From the NCBI GenBank assembly GCA_963666705.2, contig CAXXKO010000022.1, forward strand, positions 186,001 to 250,000: a DNA stretch of 64,000 nucleotides. The letters run 5' to 3'. The stretch is from G963666705 sp963666705 (lineage in GTDB: Bacteria > Pseudomonadota > Alphaproteobacteria > CADEGL01). A model generated the notes under the pieces. That model did not search any database. It saw nothing but the letters and a program-made list of their open reading frames with translations, and was not told the origin of the DNA. This document shows, in pieces, positions 25,138 to 33,869 of the stretch (positions are counted from its first letter, which is position 1; each line of letters opens with the position of its first letter). Both the position numbers and the translations under genes were made by a program.

Positions 25138-27394
25138 GAATCGTCACGGGTGCGAGGCGGTTGCTCTCGGGCAGCACGCGACCGATTACCGCGGCCCGCG
25201 CGTAGCCGAGCTCGTGCAGCGCGTCCAGGCAGTCGTCGGCGCGCGCCGCCGGTACGCTGGCCAGCAGGCCGCCCGCGGTCTGGGGATCGAACAGCAGCGG
25301 ATAGCTCGGGTGCCGGGACGCGGCTTCCACGTCGTGGATGGCGCGACGCAAGCGCACGTTCTGGGGCTGGAGGGAGCTGAAGATGCCCTCCGCCACCATC
25401 TCCCGCGCGCCGTCGAGGATGGGCAGCGCCGATAGCTCGATCTCCACATCGACGCCCGACGGCTTGGTCATCTCGACGAGATGGCCGAGAAGGCCGAAAC
25501 CGGTCACGTCGGTGCAGGCGCTGGCATCGTGGGCGAAGAGGCAGCGCGCGCCCTCGCGATTCGACTGGGTCATGGATCGGAGCGCCGCATCGATCCAGCG
25601 ACCCCGCGCGCGGTGGCGCATATCGGCGGCGAACAGCGTCCCCGTGCCGACCGCCTTGGTAAGCACCAGGCGGTCGCCCGGCCGCATGCCGCCCTTGCGC
25701 AGGATGGTGGCCCTGTCGGCGAGGCCGTTGACGGCGAAGCCGAGCTGGGCCTCCGCCCCCTCGCTCGTATGCCCGCCCACCAGCGCCGTGCCGGCTTCTT
25801 TCAGCACTTCGAGCGCGCCGGCCATCATCTGCGAGAGCTCGTCCTCGACCTTGGATTCGAGGCCGAAGGGCAGCGTGACGAGAGCCAGGGCCGTCTGCGG
25901 CTCGCCCCCCATGGCATAGATGTCACCGAGCGCGTGGTTGGCGGCGACCTGACCGAAAACGTAAGGGTCCTCGATGAAGGACCGGAACGAATCCACCGTG
26001 TGGACCATGACCTTGCCCTCGGGCACGCTCACCACGGCCGCGTCGTCCGGCTCATGAAGGCCGATGAGCACGTCGTCCCGCTCGACGGGCCGAAGGGCCG
26101 CCAACGCACTCTCCAGCACCGAGCTGCCGACCTTGGCTCCGCAGCCGCCGCAGCGCATGGCGATGGCCGAGATCTCCTTGATGACATCGGCGCTCGCGAG
26201 GCCGCGGGCGATATCCGGAGAGCCTTCCTCGGCCATGTCTGGCAACTCGTTGAATTTGCGCATGAAACGCCGGTCGATCCAGTCTTTCCAACGCCAGATG
26301 TAGCGGCCCGCCAAAGCCCATTCGTTGCGCGAGGCGACGGCGTACTTGTCGCCGGTGGTGATGAGGCTCAGGAACTGGCTTTGGGGCCTGAAGGGCCGCA
26401 AGGGGCGCCCCAACAGGCGGCGGCGCAGGTTGTCTGCAAGCGGCCGGCCCTGGCGCACGGCGAACACGCCGGACTTGGGGCGCGGATGGTCGACCATGTC
26501 GGCCACGTCGCCGGCGGCGAATACGTCCTCCTGGCCGCTTGCCCGGAGGCATTCGTCCACCTGCACGAACCCCATCTCCCCCACCTGGAGGCCCGCCTCG
26601 GCGAGCCATGGCGGGGCGCCAGCCATGGTGACCCACAGAATTTCGTCGAAAGCATGGCTCTGGGCGCCGCGGATGAGCCGACCCGGCTCAACCCGCTCGA
26701 CCCGGGCGCCAGTGTGGATTTGGACGCCACGCCGTCTCAGCACGCGGTTGAACTTGGACCGCACGAAACGGTTGTGTGTAGGCAGGATATCGTCGGTATC
26801 GGTGAAGATGTGAATCTCGAGCAAGCCCGGGTCCCGGTCCTGGGCGGCGAGGAGCTGACGCAGCCGATACTGCACGGCAAGCGCGATCTCGACCCCGCCG
26901 GCACCGGCACCCACCACGGCGATACGCGCCGGGCCGGCGTGGGCCAGGATGCGATCGCGCACCCTCTCCCACGCCTCGACGAAGCCGTCGATGGGCTTGA
27001 CGGGAACGACGTTGCCCTCGGCACCCGGCACGGAATTGGTGATGGGGGCCGAGCCGATATTGATGCTGAGCACGTCGTAGGCCACGGGCGGGCGGCCCGC
27101 GCACAGGACCTTCCTCTCCACGAGATCGAGCCCCACCACCTGATCGTGATAGAAGCGCGCGCCCGCGAATCGCGCCAGGGGGCCGAGCTCGATATGGGCC
27201 TCGTCGAAAGTGTAGTGCCCGGCGATGAAGCCCGGCAGCATACCCGAGTATGGCGCCTGGAGGTCGCGGCAGACGATGGTGATGCGCACGCCCGGCAGCG
27301 GCTTCATGCCGAACCGCTTCAGCACCGCGACGTGGGAATGCCCGCCGCCCAACAGCACTAGGTCCTTGACGATGGGGGTCGCTGCGGATTGCAC
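25130..27394 (-). CDS. senC: Selenide, water dikinase fused to an NADH dehydrogenase-like flavoprotein (SenC/SelD fusion)
   Basis: The 754-residue fusion has an N-terminal FAD/NAD oxidoreductase (LLGGGHSHVAVLKRFG at 14-29, VVGAGAGGVEIALAVQYRL, VFAAGDVADM) and a C-terminal selenophosphate synthetase beginning near residue 408. Cys418 and Lys421 in CGGCGAKVG correspond to the catalytic Cys and Lys of SelD, and GGHTSEGAEAQLG, VTGFGLLGHLVEM and DPQTAGGLLAS complete the fold. It converts selenide and ATP to selenophosphate; the flavoprotein half may supply reduced selenium, which is inference. It starts five bases after the permease gene stop, so it is in the same operon as the ABC transporter. 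The gene order makes it SenC; it could also serve other selenium pathways. Confidence 0.88.
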   Translation of the reverse strand: MQSAATPIVKDLVLLGGGHSHVAVLKRFGMKPLPGVRITIVCRDLQAPYSGMLPGFIAGHYTFDEAHIELGPLARFAGARFYHDQVVGLDLVERKVLCAGRPPVAYDVLSINIGSAPITNSVPGAEGNVVPVKPIDGFVEAWERVRDRILAHAGPARIAVVGAGAGGVEIALAVQYRLRQLLAAQDRDPGLLEIHIFTDTDDILPTHNRFVRSKFNRVLRRRGVQIHTGARVERVEPGRLIRGAQSHAFDEILWVTMAGAPPWLAEAGLQVGEMGFVQVDECLRASGQEDVFAAGDVADMVDHPRPKSGVFAVRQGRPLADNLRRRLLGRPLRPFRPQSQFLSLITTGDKYAVASRNEWALAGRYIWRWKDWIDRRFMRKFNELPDMAEEGSPDIARGLASADVIKEISAIAMRCGGCGAKVGSSVLESALAALRPVERDDVLIGLHEPDDAAVVSVPEGKVMVHTVDSFRSFIEDPYVFGQVAANHALGDIYAMGGEPQTALALVTLPFGLESKVEDELSQMMAGALEVLKEAGTALVGGHTSEGAEAQLGFAVNGLADRATILRKGGMRPGDRLVLTKAVGTGTLFAADMRHRARGRWIDAALRSMTQSNREGARCLFAHDASACTDVTGFGLLGHLVEMTKPSGVDVEIELSALPILDGAREMVAEGIFSSLQPQNVRLRRAIHDVEAASRHPSYPLLFDPQTAGGLLASVPAARADDCLDALHELGYARAAVIGRVLPESNRLAPVTILS

Positions 27395-27399
27395 GGGGT

Positions 27400-28938
27400 C
27401 TAACCGAAATTGGGGGTGGTTTGCAGACGCAACCGCGCCCGGATCGCGCGCGAGAGTGCGTCAACGCCAATGTTAAGGAGCGCCGTCACCAGGATCAAGG
27501 CGAGCGCCCGGTCGAAGCGGATCTCGGCGAAGGCCGAGTCCACGAAGAAACCGAGCGTGTGGATGCCGAGGATGCCGAGAATCGCCGTCTCTCGCAGGAT
27601 CACCTCCCAACGGTAGAACAGGAAGGCGAGGAATTGGGGATAGATCCGGGGCAGCATGTCGTAGGCATAGAGGTTGAGCCCCGTGGGACTATCCGGCCGG
27701 CGCGGCATGGCGGCCGTGTAGCGCCCGATCAGATGCCCGATGATGGCCCCGTTGTGCAGCGAGAGGGCGACGATGGCCGGGATCATCGACGGGCCCCAGA
27801 GCTGCAGCAGGAGGTACGCGAGGATGAACTCGGGCGTCGAGCGCGCCACGACCAGGAACAGATGGCCGCCAGAGCGCCCGACGGGGCCGAAAAAACGGGG
27901 TGAGATGAGCGGGAAGAAGACAAGCGCCGCCATGCCCGAGGCCACCAGCGCGATCATGGTGAGGACCACCGTGTTGGCCACGCCCGGCAAGGCCTGGGTC
28001 ACGAAGAGCTCCCAGGCCCAATCGCCGAGGCGAAGCAACGCGTCGCCGTCCACGCCACCGTCGCCGCGAAGCGGTGCCGGCACCATGTCCTCGGCCAGGA
28101 ACCGCCAGGCGCTGGACCAGGAGGCCGTCGCGCCAGCAGGCAGCACCCAGACGGCACCGATGATGTAGAGCGGCAGGAGCTCCCGGCGCACCCAATAGCG
28201 GATGGTTGCAATCACCACGTAAAACAGGATCAGGAGCGCCGAGACCTCGGAATAGTGGCCCTGTTTGAACGCCGTCTCGAGGTGAAAGCCAAGCGTCGGC
28301 AGGCCGATGAACCCCAGGACGGCACTCGACCGTAGCCCGCATTCGAGGCGGTAGAGTGAGTAGGTCTTGAAATGCGCCCAGACATCGGGGATGCGAGCAA
28401 ATAGAAAGACCGAGATCGGATCGGCCCCCCAGGGTACGGCCCTCATAGGCGCCTCGTCCGCCTCCTCGAGGATCTCGGCGTAGACCTTGGCGATGATGCC
28501 GGCGTAGGGAATGGCAATGGCGAGTACACCGGTGAGCGGCGTGAGCCCGACCACCTGGAGAAAGATCAGGCCCCAGAACAGCTCGTGCACCGCGCGCACG
28601 AGCGCACATCCGACGCGGACCACCCGGTAGCGGAACAAAAGCGCCAGCACGAAGCCAACCACGTTCGCGAGGGCGACGCCGAGGATCGCGAACGCGACTG
28701 TATAGGCGATGGCCTCGAGCAAGTTCTCGGTGGCCAGGAAATCGGGCGTCACCATGCCGGCCCCGAGGCGCAGCATCTCCGGCCAGGGGTCGATGGCGGT
28801 GATCTCCAGATCGGCGAAGACCAGGCACACGGCGGCGATGGCCGTGAATGCGAGGCTCACCCGCACCATGGGCGAAGCCGGCACCCACGGCCGCCCCTGT
28901 CGAGCGGTGGCGTTCTTATCCTTGGTAGAGGTGGTCAA
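27400..28938 (-). CDS. ABC transporter permease, PhnE-like, two fused permease domains
   Basis: The 512-residue integral membrane protein contains two tandem permease halves. The first spans roughly residues 75-245, with an EAA-type loop around YAGIIAKVYAEILEEAD; the second spans roughly residues 300-500, with SLHNGAIIGHLIGRYTAAM. PhnE proteins usually have one such domain, so this is a fused form. It overlaps the ATPase gene start region by 23 bases and ends five bases before senC, indicating an operon of binding protein, ATPase, permease and SelD fusion. The substrate is not shown by the permease itself. Given the binding protein and the downstream genes, a selenium oxyanion is the best guess. 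Confidence 0.82.
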   Translation of the reverse strand: MTTSTKDKNATARQGRPWVPASPMVRVSLAFTAIAAVCLVFADLEITAIDPWPEMLRLGAGMVTPDFLATENLLEAIAYTVAFAILGVALANVVGFVLALLFRYRVVRVGCALVRAVHELFWGLIFLQVVGLTPLTGVLAIAIPYAGIIAKVYAEILEEADEAPMRAVPWGADPISVFLFARIPDVWAHFKTYSLYRLECGLRSSAVLGFIGLPTLGFHLETAFKQGHYSEVSALLILFYVVIATIRYWVRRELLPLYIIGAVWVLPAGATASWSSAWRFLAEDMVPAPLRGDGGVDGDALLRLGDWAWELFVTQALPGVANTVVLTMIALVASGMAALVFFPLISPRFFGPVGRSGGHLFLVVARSTPEFILAYLLLQLWGPSMIPAIVALSLHNGAIIGHLIGRYTAAMPRRPDSPTGLNLYAYDMLPRIYPQFLAFLFYRWEVILRETAILGILGIHTLGFFVDSAFAEIRFDRALALILVTALLNIGVDALSRAIRARLRLQTTPNFG

Positions 28939-29572
28939 AGTCAGAGGCCGTCATGCCCGCCGCCGGCTCGTCCATGACCACGCGCCCGCTCTCGAGGCCT
29001 ATGATGCGCTCGCAATACTCGACCGCCAGGGCTTGATCGTGCATGGCGATGATCGTGGTCCCATGGGCCGAGACGATGCTTTCGAGTACCGCACGCGCCT
29101 GGTGCTCGTCGACGGCGGAGACCGGCTCGTCACCGAGGAACATGGCGCTCCCCTGGTAGAGCGCCCGGCCGACGGCGGTGCGCTGCTGCTGGCCGCCCGA
29201 AAGCTCGCCTACGGGCGCGAACAGCTTGTCCGCGAGGCCGAGGCGCTCGACCACCGGCCGCACGCCGCTCATGGCACCAGGCATGGGGCGGACCAGGTTC
29301 ATGAGGTTATAGAGGGTGGCATGGGCATGCAGCCGGCCCATATAGACGTTGTGGAAGACGCTGAGGGAGCGCACCAGGCCCAGATCCTGTGGCACGAGGG
29401 CGGCATCCCGCCTCTGCTGGCGGTAGAGCAGGTTGAGGAGCGTCGATTTTCCGGCGCCGCTGCGCCCAACCAGCGCTACCCGTTCGCCCTGCTCGATGCG
29501 GAGCGAGATGCCGTGCAACACCCGTTCGCCGTTATAGGCGGCGTGCGCGCCCTCGAACTCGAACAGGGCCAT
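28916..29572 (-). CDS. ABC transporter ATP-binding protein, PhnC-like
   Basis: The 218-residue ATPase has Walker A GRSGAGKST (36-44), signature LSGGQQQR (124-131), Walker B AMFLGDEP (143-150) and the H-loop AMHD. It resembles PhnC of phosphate/phosphonate-type importers but is short. Its start overlaps the stop of the binding-protein gene by one base and its end overlaps the permease start, so translation is probably coupled. The complex would sit at the inner membrane. Confidence 0.87.
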   Translation of the reverse strand: MALFEFEGAHAAYNGERVLHGISLRIEQGERVALVGRSGAGKSTLLNLLYRQQRRDAALVPQDLGLVRSLSVFHNVYMGRLHAHATLYNLMNLVRPMPGAMSGVRPVVERLGLADKLFAPVGELSGGQQQRTAVGRALYQGSAMFLGDEPVSAVDEHQARAVLESIVSAHGTTIIAMHDQALAVEYCERIIGLESGRVVMDEPAAGMTASDFDHLYQG

Positions 29573-30426
29573 CAGTCGATCAGGCCGATGGCGTGTCCTA
29601 CATCCAGGATCGGCTGGTAGTCGCCGTTCGACGCTGGAATGAAGCGCGTTCGCGGGAAGGACGCGAGCAGATCGGGGTCGTCGAGCGTGAGGAGGGCTTC
29701 ACGCACCCGATCCGCGAAACCAGTGCCGAAGCGCGCATCGACATCGCCGCGGATGGTCCACTGGTAATCGGGGTAGGGCGGCGTGCGCCAGATGATGGAG
29801 ACGCTGTTCGGATCGATATTGCCGGCCGCGAGCTCGTTCTCCCAGACCTTGAAGTTGACGGCCCCGACCGCGTAGGCCCCGGACTGCACGAGCGCGATGG
29901 TACGTGAATGGTCGCCGCTGAACCCGACCCGGCTGAAAACCTCGTCGGGCGCCGCGCCGAGTCGTTCGCGGATATGGAACTCGGGCATGAGCCGGCCCGA
30001 GGTCGAGCCCTTGGAGCCGAACGTGAAGGTTTGCCCGGCCATGCCCATGGGGAAATCCTCGGATTCCGTGAGGCCGGTGCTGGCATGGGCGATGAAGTAG
30101 GTGACGAAGGCCAGGTCCTCATCGCCCTGGGCGATAGCCCGGGAGCCGGGCACCAGCCGCCGGGCCTGGACGCCGGAAAGCCCGCCGAACCAGGCGAGCT
30201 GCACTTGGTCGTTGCGGAAGGCGGTGACGGCCGCGGCGTAGGACTTGACGGGCACGTAGCGCACCTCGATGTCGAGCTCGTCGGCGAGGTAGTCCGCCAC
30301 CTTGTCGAACCGGCTGTGCAGCCGGCTCTCGTCCTCGTCCGGGATGGCGGTAAAGACGAAAGTCTCGGCTTGGGTGGTCGCGACCAAGCCAATGACCAGC
30401 GTCAGTGCCAGGAACAAGGATTTCAC
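29572..30426 (-). CDS. Periplasmic binding protein of the phosphonate/selenate-like ABC class (PhnD superfamily)
   Basis: The 284-residue protein starts at GTG 30426, with GGGGGAA upstream and a clean signal peptide ending near TTQA. The mature part has FTAIPDEDESRLHSRFDKVA, QVQLAWFGGLSGVQAR, FGSKGSTSGRLMPEF, GFSGDHSRTIALVQSGAYAVG and PPYPDYQWTIRGDVD. I recognise the PDYxWTxRGDxD ending from a PhnD-superfamily clade annotated as putative selenate-binding proteins, associated with selenium-using genomes. Its operon with a SelD fusion strongly favours a selenium oxyanion over phosphonate. It is the first gene of the operon; a divergent oxygenase gene begins 249 bases away. Confidence 0.82.
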   Translation of the reverse strand: MKSLFLALTLVIGLVATTQAETFVFTAIPDEDESRLHSRFDKVADYLADELDIEVRYVPVKSYAAAVTAFRNDQVQLAWFGGLSGVQARRLVPGSRAIAQGDEDLAFVTYFIAHASTGLTESEDFPMGMAGQTFTFGSKGSTSGRLMPEFHIRERLGAAPDEVFSRVGFSGDHSRTIALVQSGAYAVGAVNFKVWENELAAGNIDPNSVSIIWRTPPYPDYQWTIRGDVDARFGTGFADRVREALLTLDDPDLLASFPRTRFIPASNGDYQPILDVGHAIGLID

Positions 30427-30675
30427 GGCGATTCCCCCATGCCTCGGTTCGTGTGGCACCCCAGGCGGTGCTATTCGGCCGCGCGATGCTAACGACGCTC
30501 CCCCGCCCCGTAAACTAGATGGGCGGTGGGTAACGCCAGTGTGAAGAGACTTTTCCGGTCTCGAGGCTCCCGCCCAAGATCGTTGCCCCCGGGCCACAAA
30601 TTCGACAGGATTGGACCTCGGGCGTGAGTCGGGCAGGACATGACAGGGAACCTAGGTCCGACGCGGGAGAGGGCA

Positions 30676-31518
30676 ATGGCGGGAAGCGGATCATCGGCCG
30701 GAGCGGTCGCCCGCCTCGGCGAAATCGTCGACCTCGATCGGTATCCCATAACCGATTTGGCTGCACCCGCCGGCCGGGCGTTAGTCGAGGACTGCCGCAG
30801 CCGCTTCGCCGACGCGGTCCTGTGCGAGCTACCGGGCTTCGTGCGCCAGGCGGCGGTCGAGGCCGTGATCGCCGATGTCGAGGGCGTCACGCCGCGCGCC
30901 CATCTCTCCCACCGGCATCGCCACGCTTACGGCTTCTACGACCCGCAACATGGCGAAGTCCCCGAGGCCCTGGGCGCGGACGACCCGCGCGCGCGCCGCC
31001 ATCGCCGGCACACCTACTACCTCGCCTATGACGAGTTCGCGGCCGATTCGGTGCTCCACCGCCTCTACGAATCGCGAGCGATGGCGGCGTTCGCGGCCAC
31101 CGTGCTCGACGTGCCGGCCATCTACCAGGTGGCCGATCCGCTGATGGCGGCGCCCGTAAGCCTGCACCACGAGGGGTGCGAGCTGGGCTGGCATTGCGAC
31201 ACCCAGGAATTCACGCTCACGGTCATGTTCCGGCCCTCCGAAGCGGGCGGCATCTTCGAGTACGTGCCCCTCACCGGGCCGGGCGACGCAAGCTACGACG
31301 CGGTGCCGGCGGTATTCGATGGCGACAGGAGCCTCGTGCGCGCCGTGCCCATCCAGGCGGGCTCGATCGTCCTGTTCCGCGGGGCCAACACCCTCCACCG
31401 GGTGACGCCGACCAGGGGCATGCGCGACCGCATCCTCTCGGTGTTCCATTTCGAGCGCACGCCCGGGCGCATCTATGAGGACCAGTTCAAGCTCGACGTG
31501 TTCGGCCGCGCGGCTTGA
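30676..31518 (+). CDS. Fe(II)/2-oxoglutarate-dependent oxygenase, HalD/ArpA-like superfamily
   Basis: The 280-residue protein has a jelly-roll oxygenase core. The facial triad is visible as His173-x-Asp175 in WHCDTQEF and His241 in NTLHRVTP, with Arg in RDRILSVFHFERTPG as the probable 2-oxoglutarate anchor. FRPSEAGGIFEYVPL and GSIVLFRGAN resemble the HalD/BesD amino-acid halogenase superfamily. However, the second ligand is Asp, so hydroxylation rather than halogenation is expected. I chose ATG 30676 because GGGAGAGGG precedes it; an ATG at 30640 is possible. It is divergent from the selenium-type transporter operon. A role in modifying a small amine or amino acid is inferred; the substrate is unknown. 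Confidence 0.75.
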   Translation: MAGSGSSAGAVARLGEIVDLDRYPITDLAAPAGRALVEDCRSRFADAVLCELPGFVRQAAVEAVIADVEGVTPRAHLSHRHRHAYGFYDPQHGEVPEALGADDPRARRHRRHTYYLAYDEFAADSVLHRLYESRAMAAFAATVLDVPAIYQVADPLMAAPVSLHHEGCELGWHCDTQEFTLTVMFRPSEAGGIFEYVPLTGPGDASYDAVPAVFDGDRSLVRAVPIQAGSIVLFRGANTLHRVTPTRGMRDRILSVFHFERTPGRIYEDQFKLDVFGRAA

Positions 31519-31536
31519 GCACCGCCCGAAGCCCTA

Positions 31537-32754
31537 TCAGGCGATCTGCGCCAAGTACCAGCGCACGAACCCTTCCACGCCACGCTCGCCCGTGCCGTAG
31601 GGGCCCGGCAAGTAGCGGTGCGAATTGACGCCAGCCTGGTTGTTACCGATCAGCTTCGTGTCCTGAGCCGTGGTCTCGTGCCACATCCAGCGCGGGCGCT
31701 CGATGTCGTAGTCCCGGCCGGGCTCGGCGTCCTCGTGGACGAGCCAGGTGAGCATCACCTCCGTGTGCGTCGGCGTGACGGGCGTGAAGCGGAACAGGGT
31801 GGCATGGTCGCCCGTGGCATAGAAGTAGCCGAAGGGCATGAAGACGACCGTCTGGGCGCCGTCATAACCCTTGAAATCGCCGATCAGAGGCGCGAGTGGC
31901 CGCCCATCCTCCGATAGGGTGAGGTAGCCATCGCGGATTGGCTCGAGCCACGCGCGGTGCGGCTGGTCCGGCATCTCGTCGGCCCAGTCATCGTGACCGG
32001 TGAGGAAACCCTGTTGAGCGGCGCGTTCGGCCCAGGCTTCAGTCTCCGCCGCATAGCCGCCTTCGTAACGTTCGCGCCGCTCGATCACGCGCACAAAAGC
32101 GTTCACCTTGGTGTATTGCGGACGGGCGGGCGCGCAGTGATAACACTCATTGAAATTCTCGAGCGCGAGCTTCCAATTGCCGTCCATCGGATATGTCTCG
32201 CGGTGCGCGATCTTGGTGCGTTCGAGGCCGTGCGGCGCGAGATAGGGGCGGACGTGATCGGCCATGCGGTCGAAGTTGGACGACTCATCCTCCGCGAGGT
32301 TGATGAAGATGAGCCCTTCGAGCACGCGCACCCGGCCGGGGTGGAGGGGGTAGTCCGCGGGATCGAACCCATCCGGCATGCACCGGGCCGAGACGAGCTG
32401 CCCGTCGAGGTCGTAGGTCCAGGCGTGGTCGGGGCAGACGAGGCGCTTCACGTTGCCTTCGCATTCGAGGCAGATTCGCGAGCCGCGATGGCGGCAGACG
32501 TTGTAGTGGGCTTGGACGACGCCCTCGCGGTCGCGCAGCAGGATGATCGATTCGCCGGCGATTTCGTACAGGAAATAGTCGCCGGGCGCCGGGATGCGCG
32601 AGGCGTGGTCGACGAACAGCCACTGCCGCCTGAACATCCGCGCCATGTCGCGCTCGAAAACTGAGGGGTTGGCGTAGAAAGGCTGCTCGAGCGAAAAGCC
32701 GGGCCTCTACCGCGCAATCAGCCCGTCGATGGCCGTGCCGTTCAGCGCCGCCAT
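31537..32754 (-). pseudogene. Rieske-type oxygenase alpha subunit with in-frame TAG and a lost iron ligand
   Basis: The original reading frame starts at ATG 32754 (MAALNGTAIDGLIAR). It meets a TAG at 32707-32709, then continues RPGFSLEQPFYANPSVFERD and the rest of a Rieske oxygenase. The [2Fe-2S] site is intact (CRHRG and CPDHAW). In the catalytic site, ENFNECYHCAPARPQY has Arg, codon 32122-32124, where the family pattern His-x4-His expects the second iron-binding His. Translation could restart at ATG 32646, but that would drop the N-terminal helix. Two independent lesions suggest real inactivation. The family includes betaine, carnitine and stachydrine demethylases, fitting the neighbourhood. 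It lies 23 bases downstream of the BKACE gene. Confidence 0.8.
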
Positions 32755-32777
32755 GTCAACGCGCCCTTGCAGCGGCG

Positions 32778-33719
32778 TCAGAACCGCACGTTGTCACCGC
32801 CTTTGAGGCCGAGCATCGACCGCGCCTCGTCCGGTGTCGCGACTTCGAGCGACAGGGTCTCGAGGATGGTGCGTATGGCCTTCACCTGGTCGGCGTTGCT
32901 CTTGGCCAGCTCACCCTTGCGGATGTAGAGGCTGTCCTCGAGGCCCACCCGGACGTTGCCGCCCATGATCGCCGCCATGGTGGTGAATGCGAGCTGATGG
33001 CGCCCTGCCGCGAGCACCGACCAGTAGTAATCGTCGCCGAACAGCTTGTCGGCGATGCGTTTCACGTGCACCAGGTTATCGGGATCGCATGCCGTTCCCC
33101 AACCCACGCCGAAGATGCTCTGAACGAAGAGCGGCGGCTTCACGAGCCCGCGGTCGAGATAGCTGGCCAGAAGGTAGAGGTGCCCAACGTCGTAGCACTC
33201 GAACTCGAACTTGGTGCCGTGCTTCTCGCCCACCCTCTCTACCAGGGACTCCATCATGTTGGGGATCGGCTTGCCGTTCGCGTCGCGCGGCCGGTCGAGA
33301 TATTCGCGCTCCCAATCGAACTTGAACTTGGGATAGCGGTCCACCAGCGCCGCGAGGAAGTTGTCCGTGCCGGGCTCCATGTTGAAGGTGCACATCTCGG
33401 GCGCGTATTGCTCGACGGATTCCAGGCGCTCCTCCATCGTGGCACCGAAATAGTGGCCGCTCGTGATGTTCACCACGGAGTCCGTGGCCTGCTTGATGCG
33501 CGGCAGGAAGGCGTCAAATATCTTGGGGTCGGCGGTCGGCTTGCCGGTCTCCGGGTCGCGGGCATGGAGGTGCAGAATTGCCGCGCCCGCCTCACCGGCC
33601 GCGATCGCCTCTTGCGCGATCTCGTTCGGCGTGATCGGCAAGTGGGGCGACATGGTCGGCGTATGCACGGACCCCGTTATCGCACAAGTGATGATGACCT
33701 TCTCAGGTGTTCTCGCCAT
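32778..33719 (-). CDS. BKACE-family beta-keto acid cleavage enzyme
   Basis: The 313-residue protein belongs to the DUF849/BKACE family of zinc enzymes that cleave beta-keto acids with acetyl-CoA. This family includes 3-keto-5-aminohexanoate and dehydrocarnitine cleavage enzymes. The zinc-binding His pair is His50-x-His52 in AAILHLHARDPETGKPT, and GGNVRVGLEDSLYI supplies the expected Glu. NITSGHYFGATMEERL and QSIFGVGWGTACDP are typical family segments. ATG 33719 has GGGAGG upstream. It is immediately followed by the damaged Rieske oxygenase gene on the same strand, suggesting a common quaternary-amine pathway. Substrate is not determinable from sequence alone. Confidence 0.85.
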   Translation of the reverse strand: MARTPEKVIITCAITGSVHTPTMSPHLPITPNEIAQEAIAAGEAGAAILHLHARDPETGKPTADPKIFDAFLPRIKQATDSVVNITSGHYFGATMEERLESVEQYAPEMCTFNMEPGTDNFLAALVDRYPKFKFDWEREYLDRPRDANGKPIPNMMESLVERVGEKHGTKFEFECYDVGHLYLLASYLDRGLVKPPLFVQSIFGVGWGTACDPDNLVHVKRIADKLFGDDYYWSVLAAGRHQLAFTTMAAIMGGNVRVGLEDSLYIRKGELAKSNADQVKAIRTILETLSLEVATPDEARSMLGLKGGDNVRF

Positions 33720-33869
33720 TTCGTCCTCCCTTCCGTTCACGCGAATTATGTGCCGGGACGCGCCTCGATACAACGCGGGCGGTGAAGATCCTAAGATGGA
33801 CCGCCATTCAAACGGGCCGATCCGGATACGCCCATCGCCTTTCGGCGCCGTTCGACGATGAGCTGATGT

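Noticed and set aside
25481..27361. A 626-residue plus-strand frame opposite the SelD fusion
   Set aside because: It is a shadow of the high-GC senC gene, which has intact flavoprotein and SelD motifs.
25130..30426. Selenoprotein or SECIS element in the selenium cluster
   Set aside because: All frames are uninterrupted by in-frame TGA, the SelD part uses Cys at its catalytic site, and no selA, selB or selC is present in the window.
30427..30675. Riboswitch or selenium-responsive leader upstream of the transporter operon
   Set aside because: I could not find a conserved aptamer-like structure or a clear operator in this 249-base gap.
32707..32709. Amber codon in the Rieske gene as a possible pyrrolysine codon
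   Set aside because: The position is in a poorly catalytic N-terminal helix, a second lesion destroys the active site, and no pyl genes or pyrrolysine tRNA are in the window.
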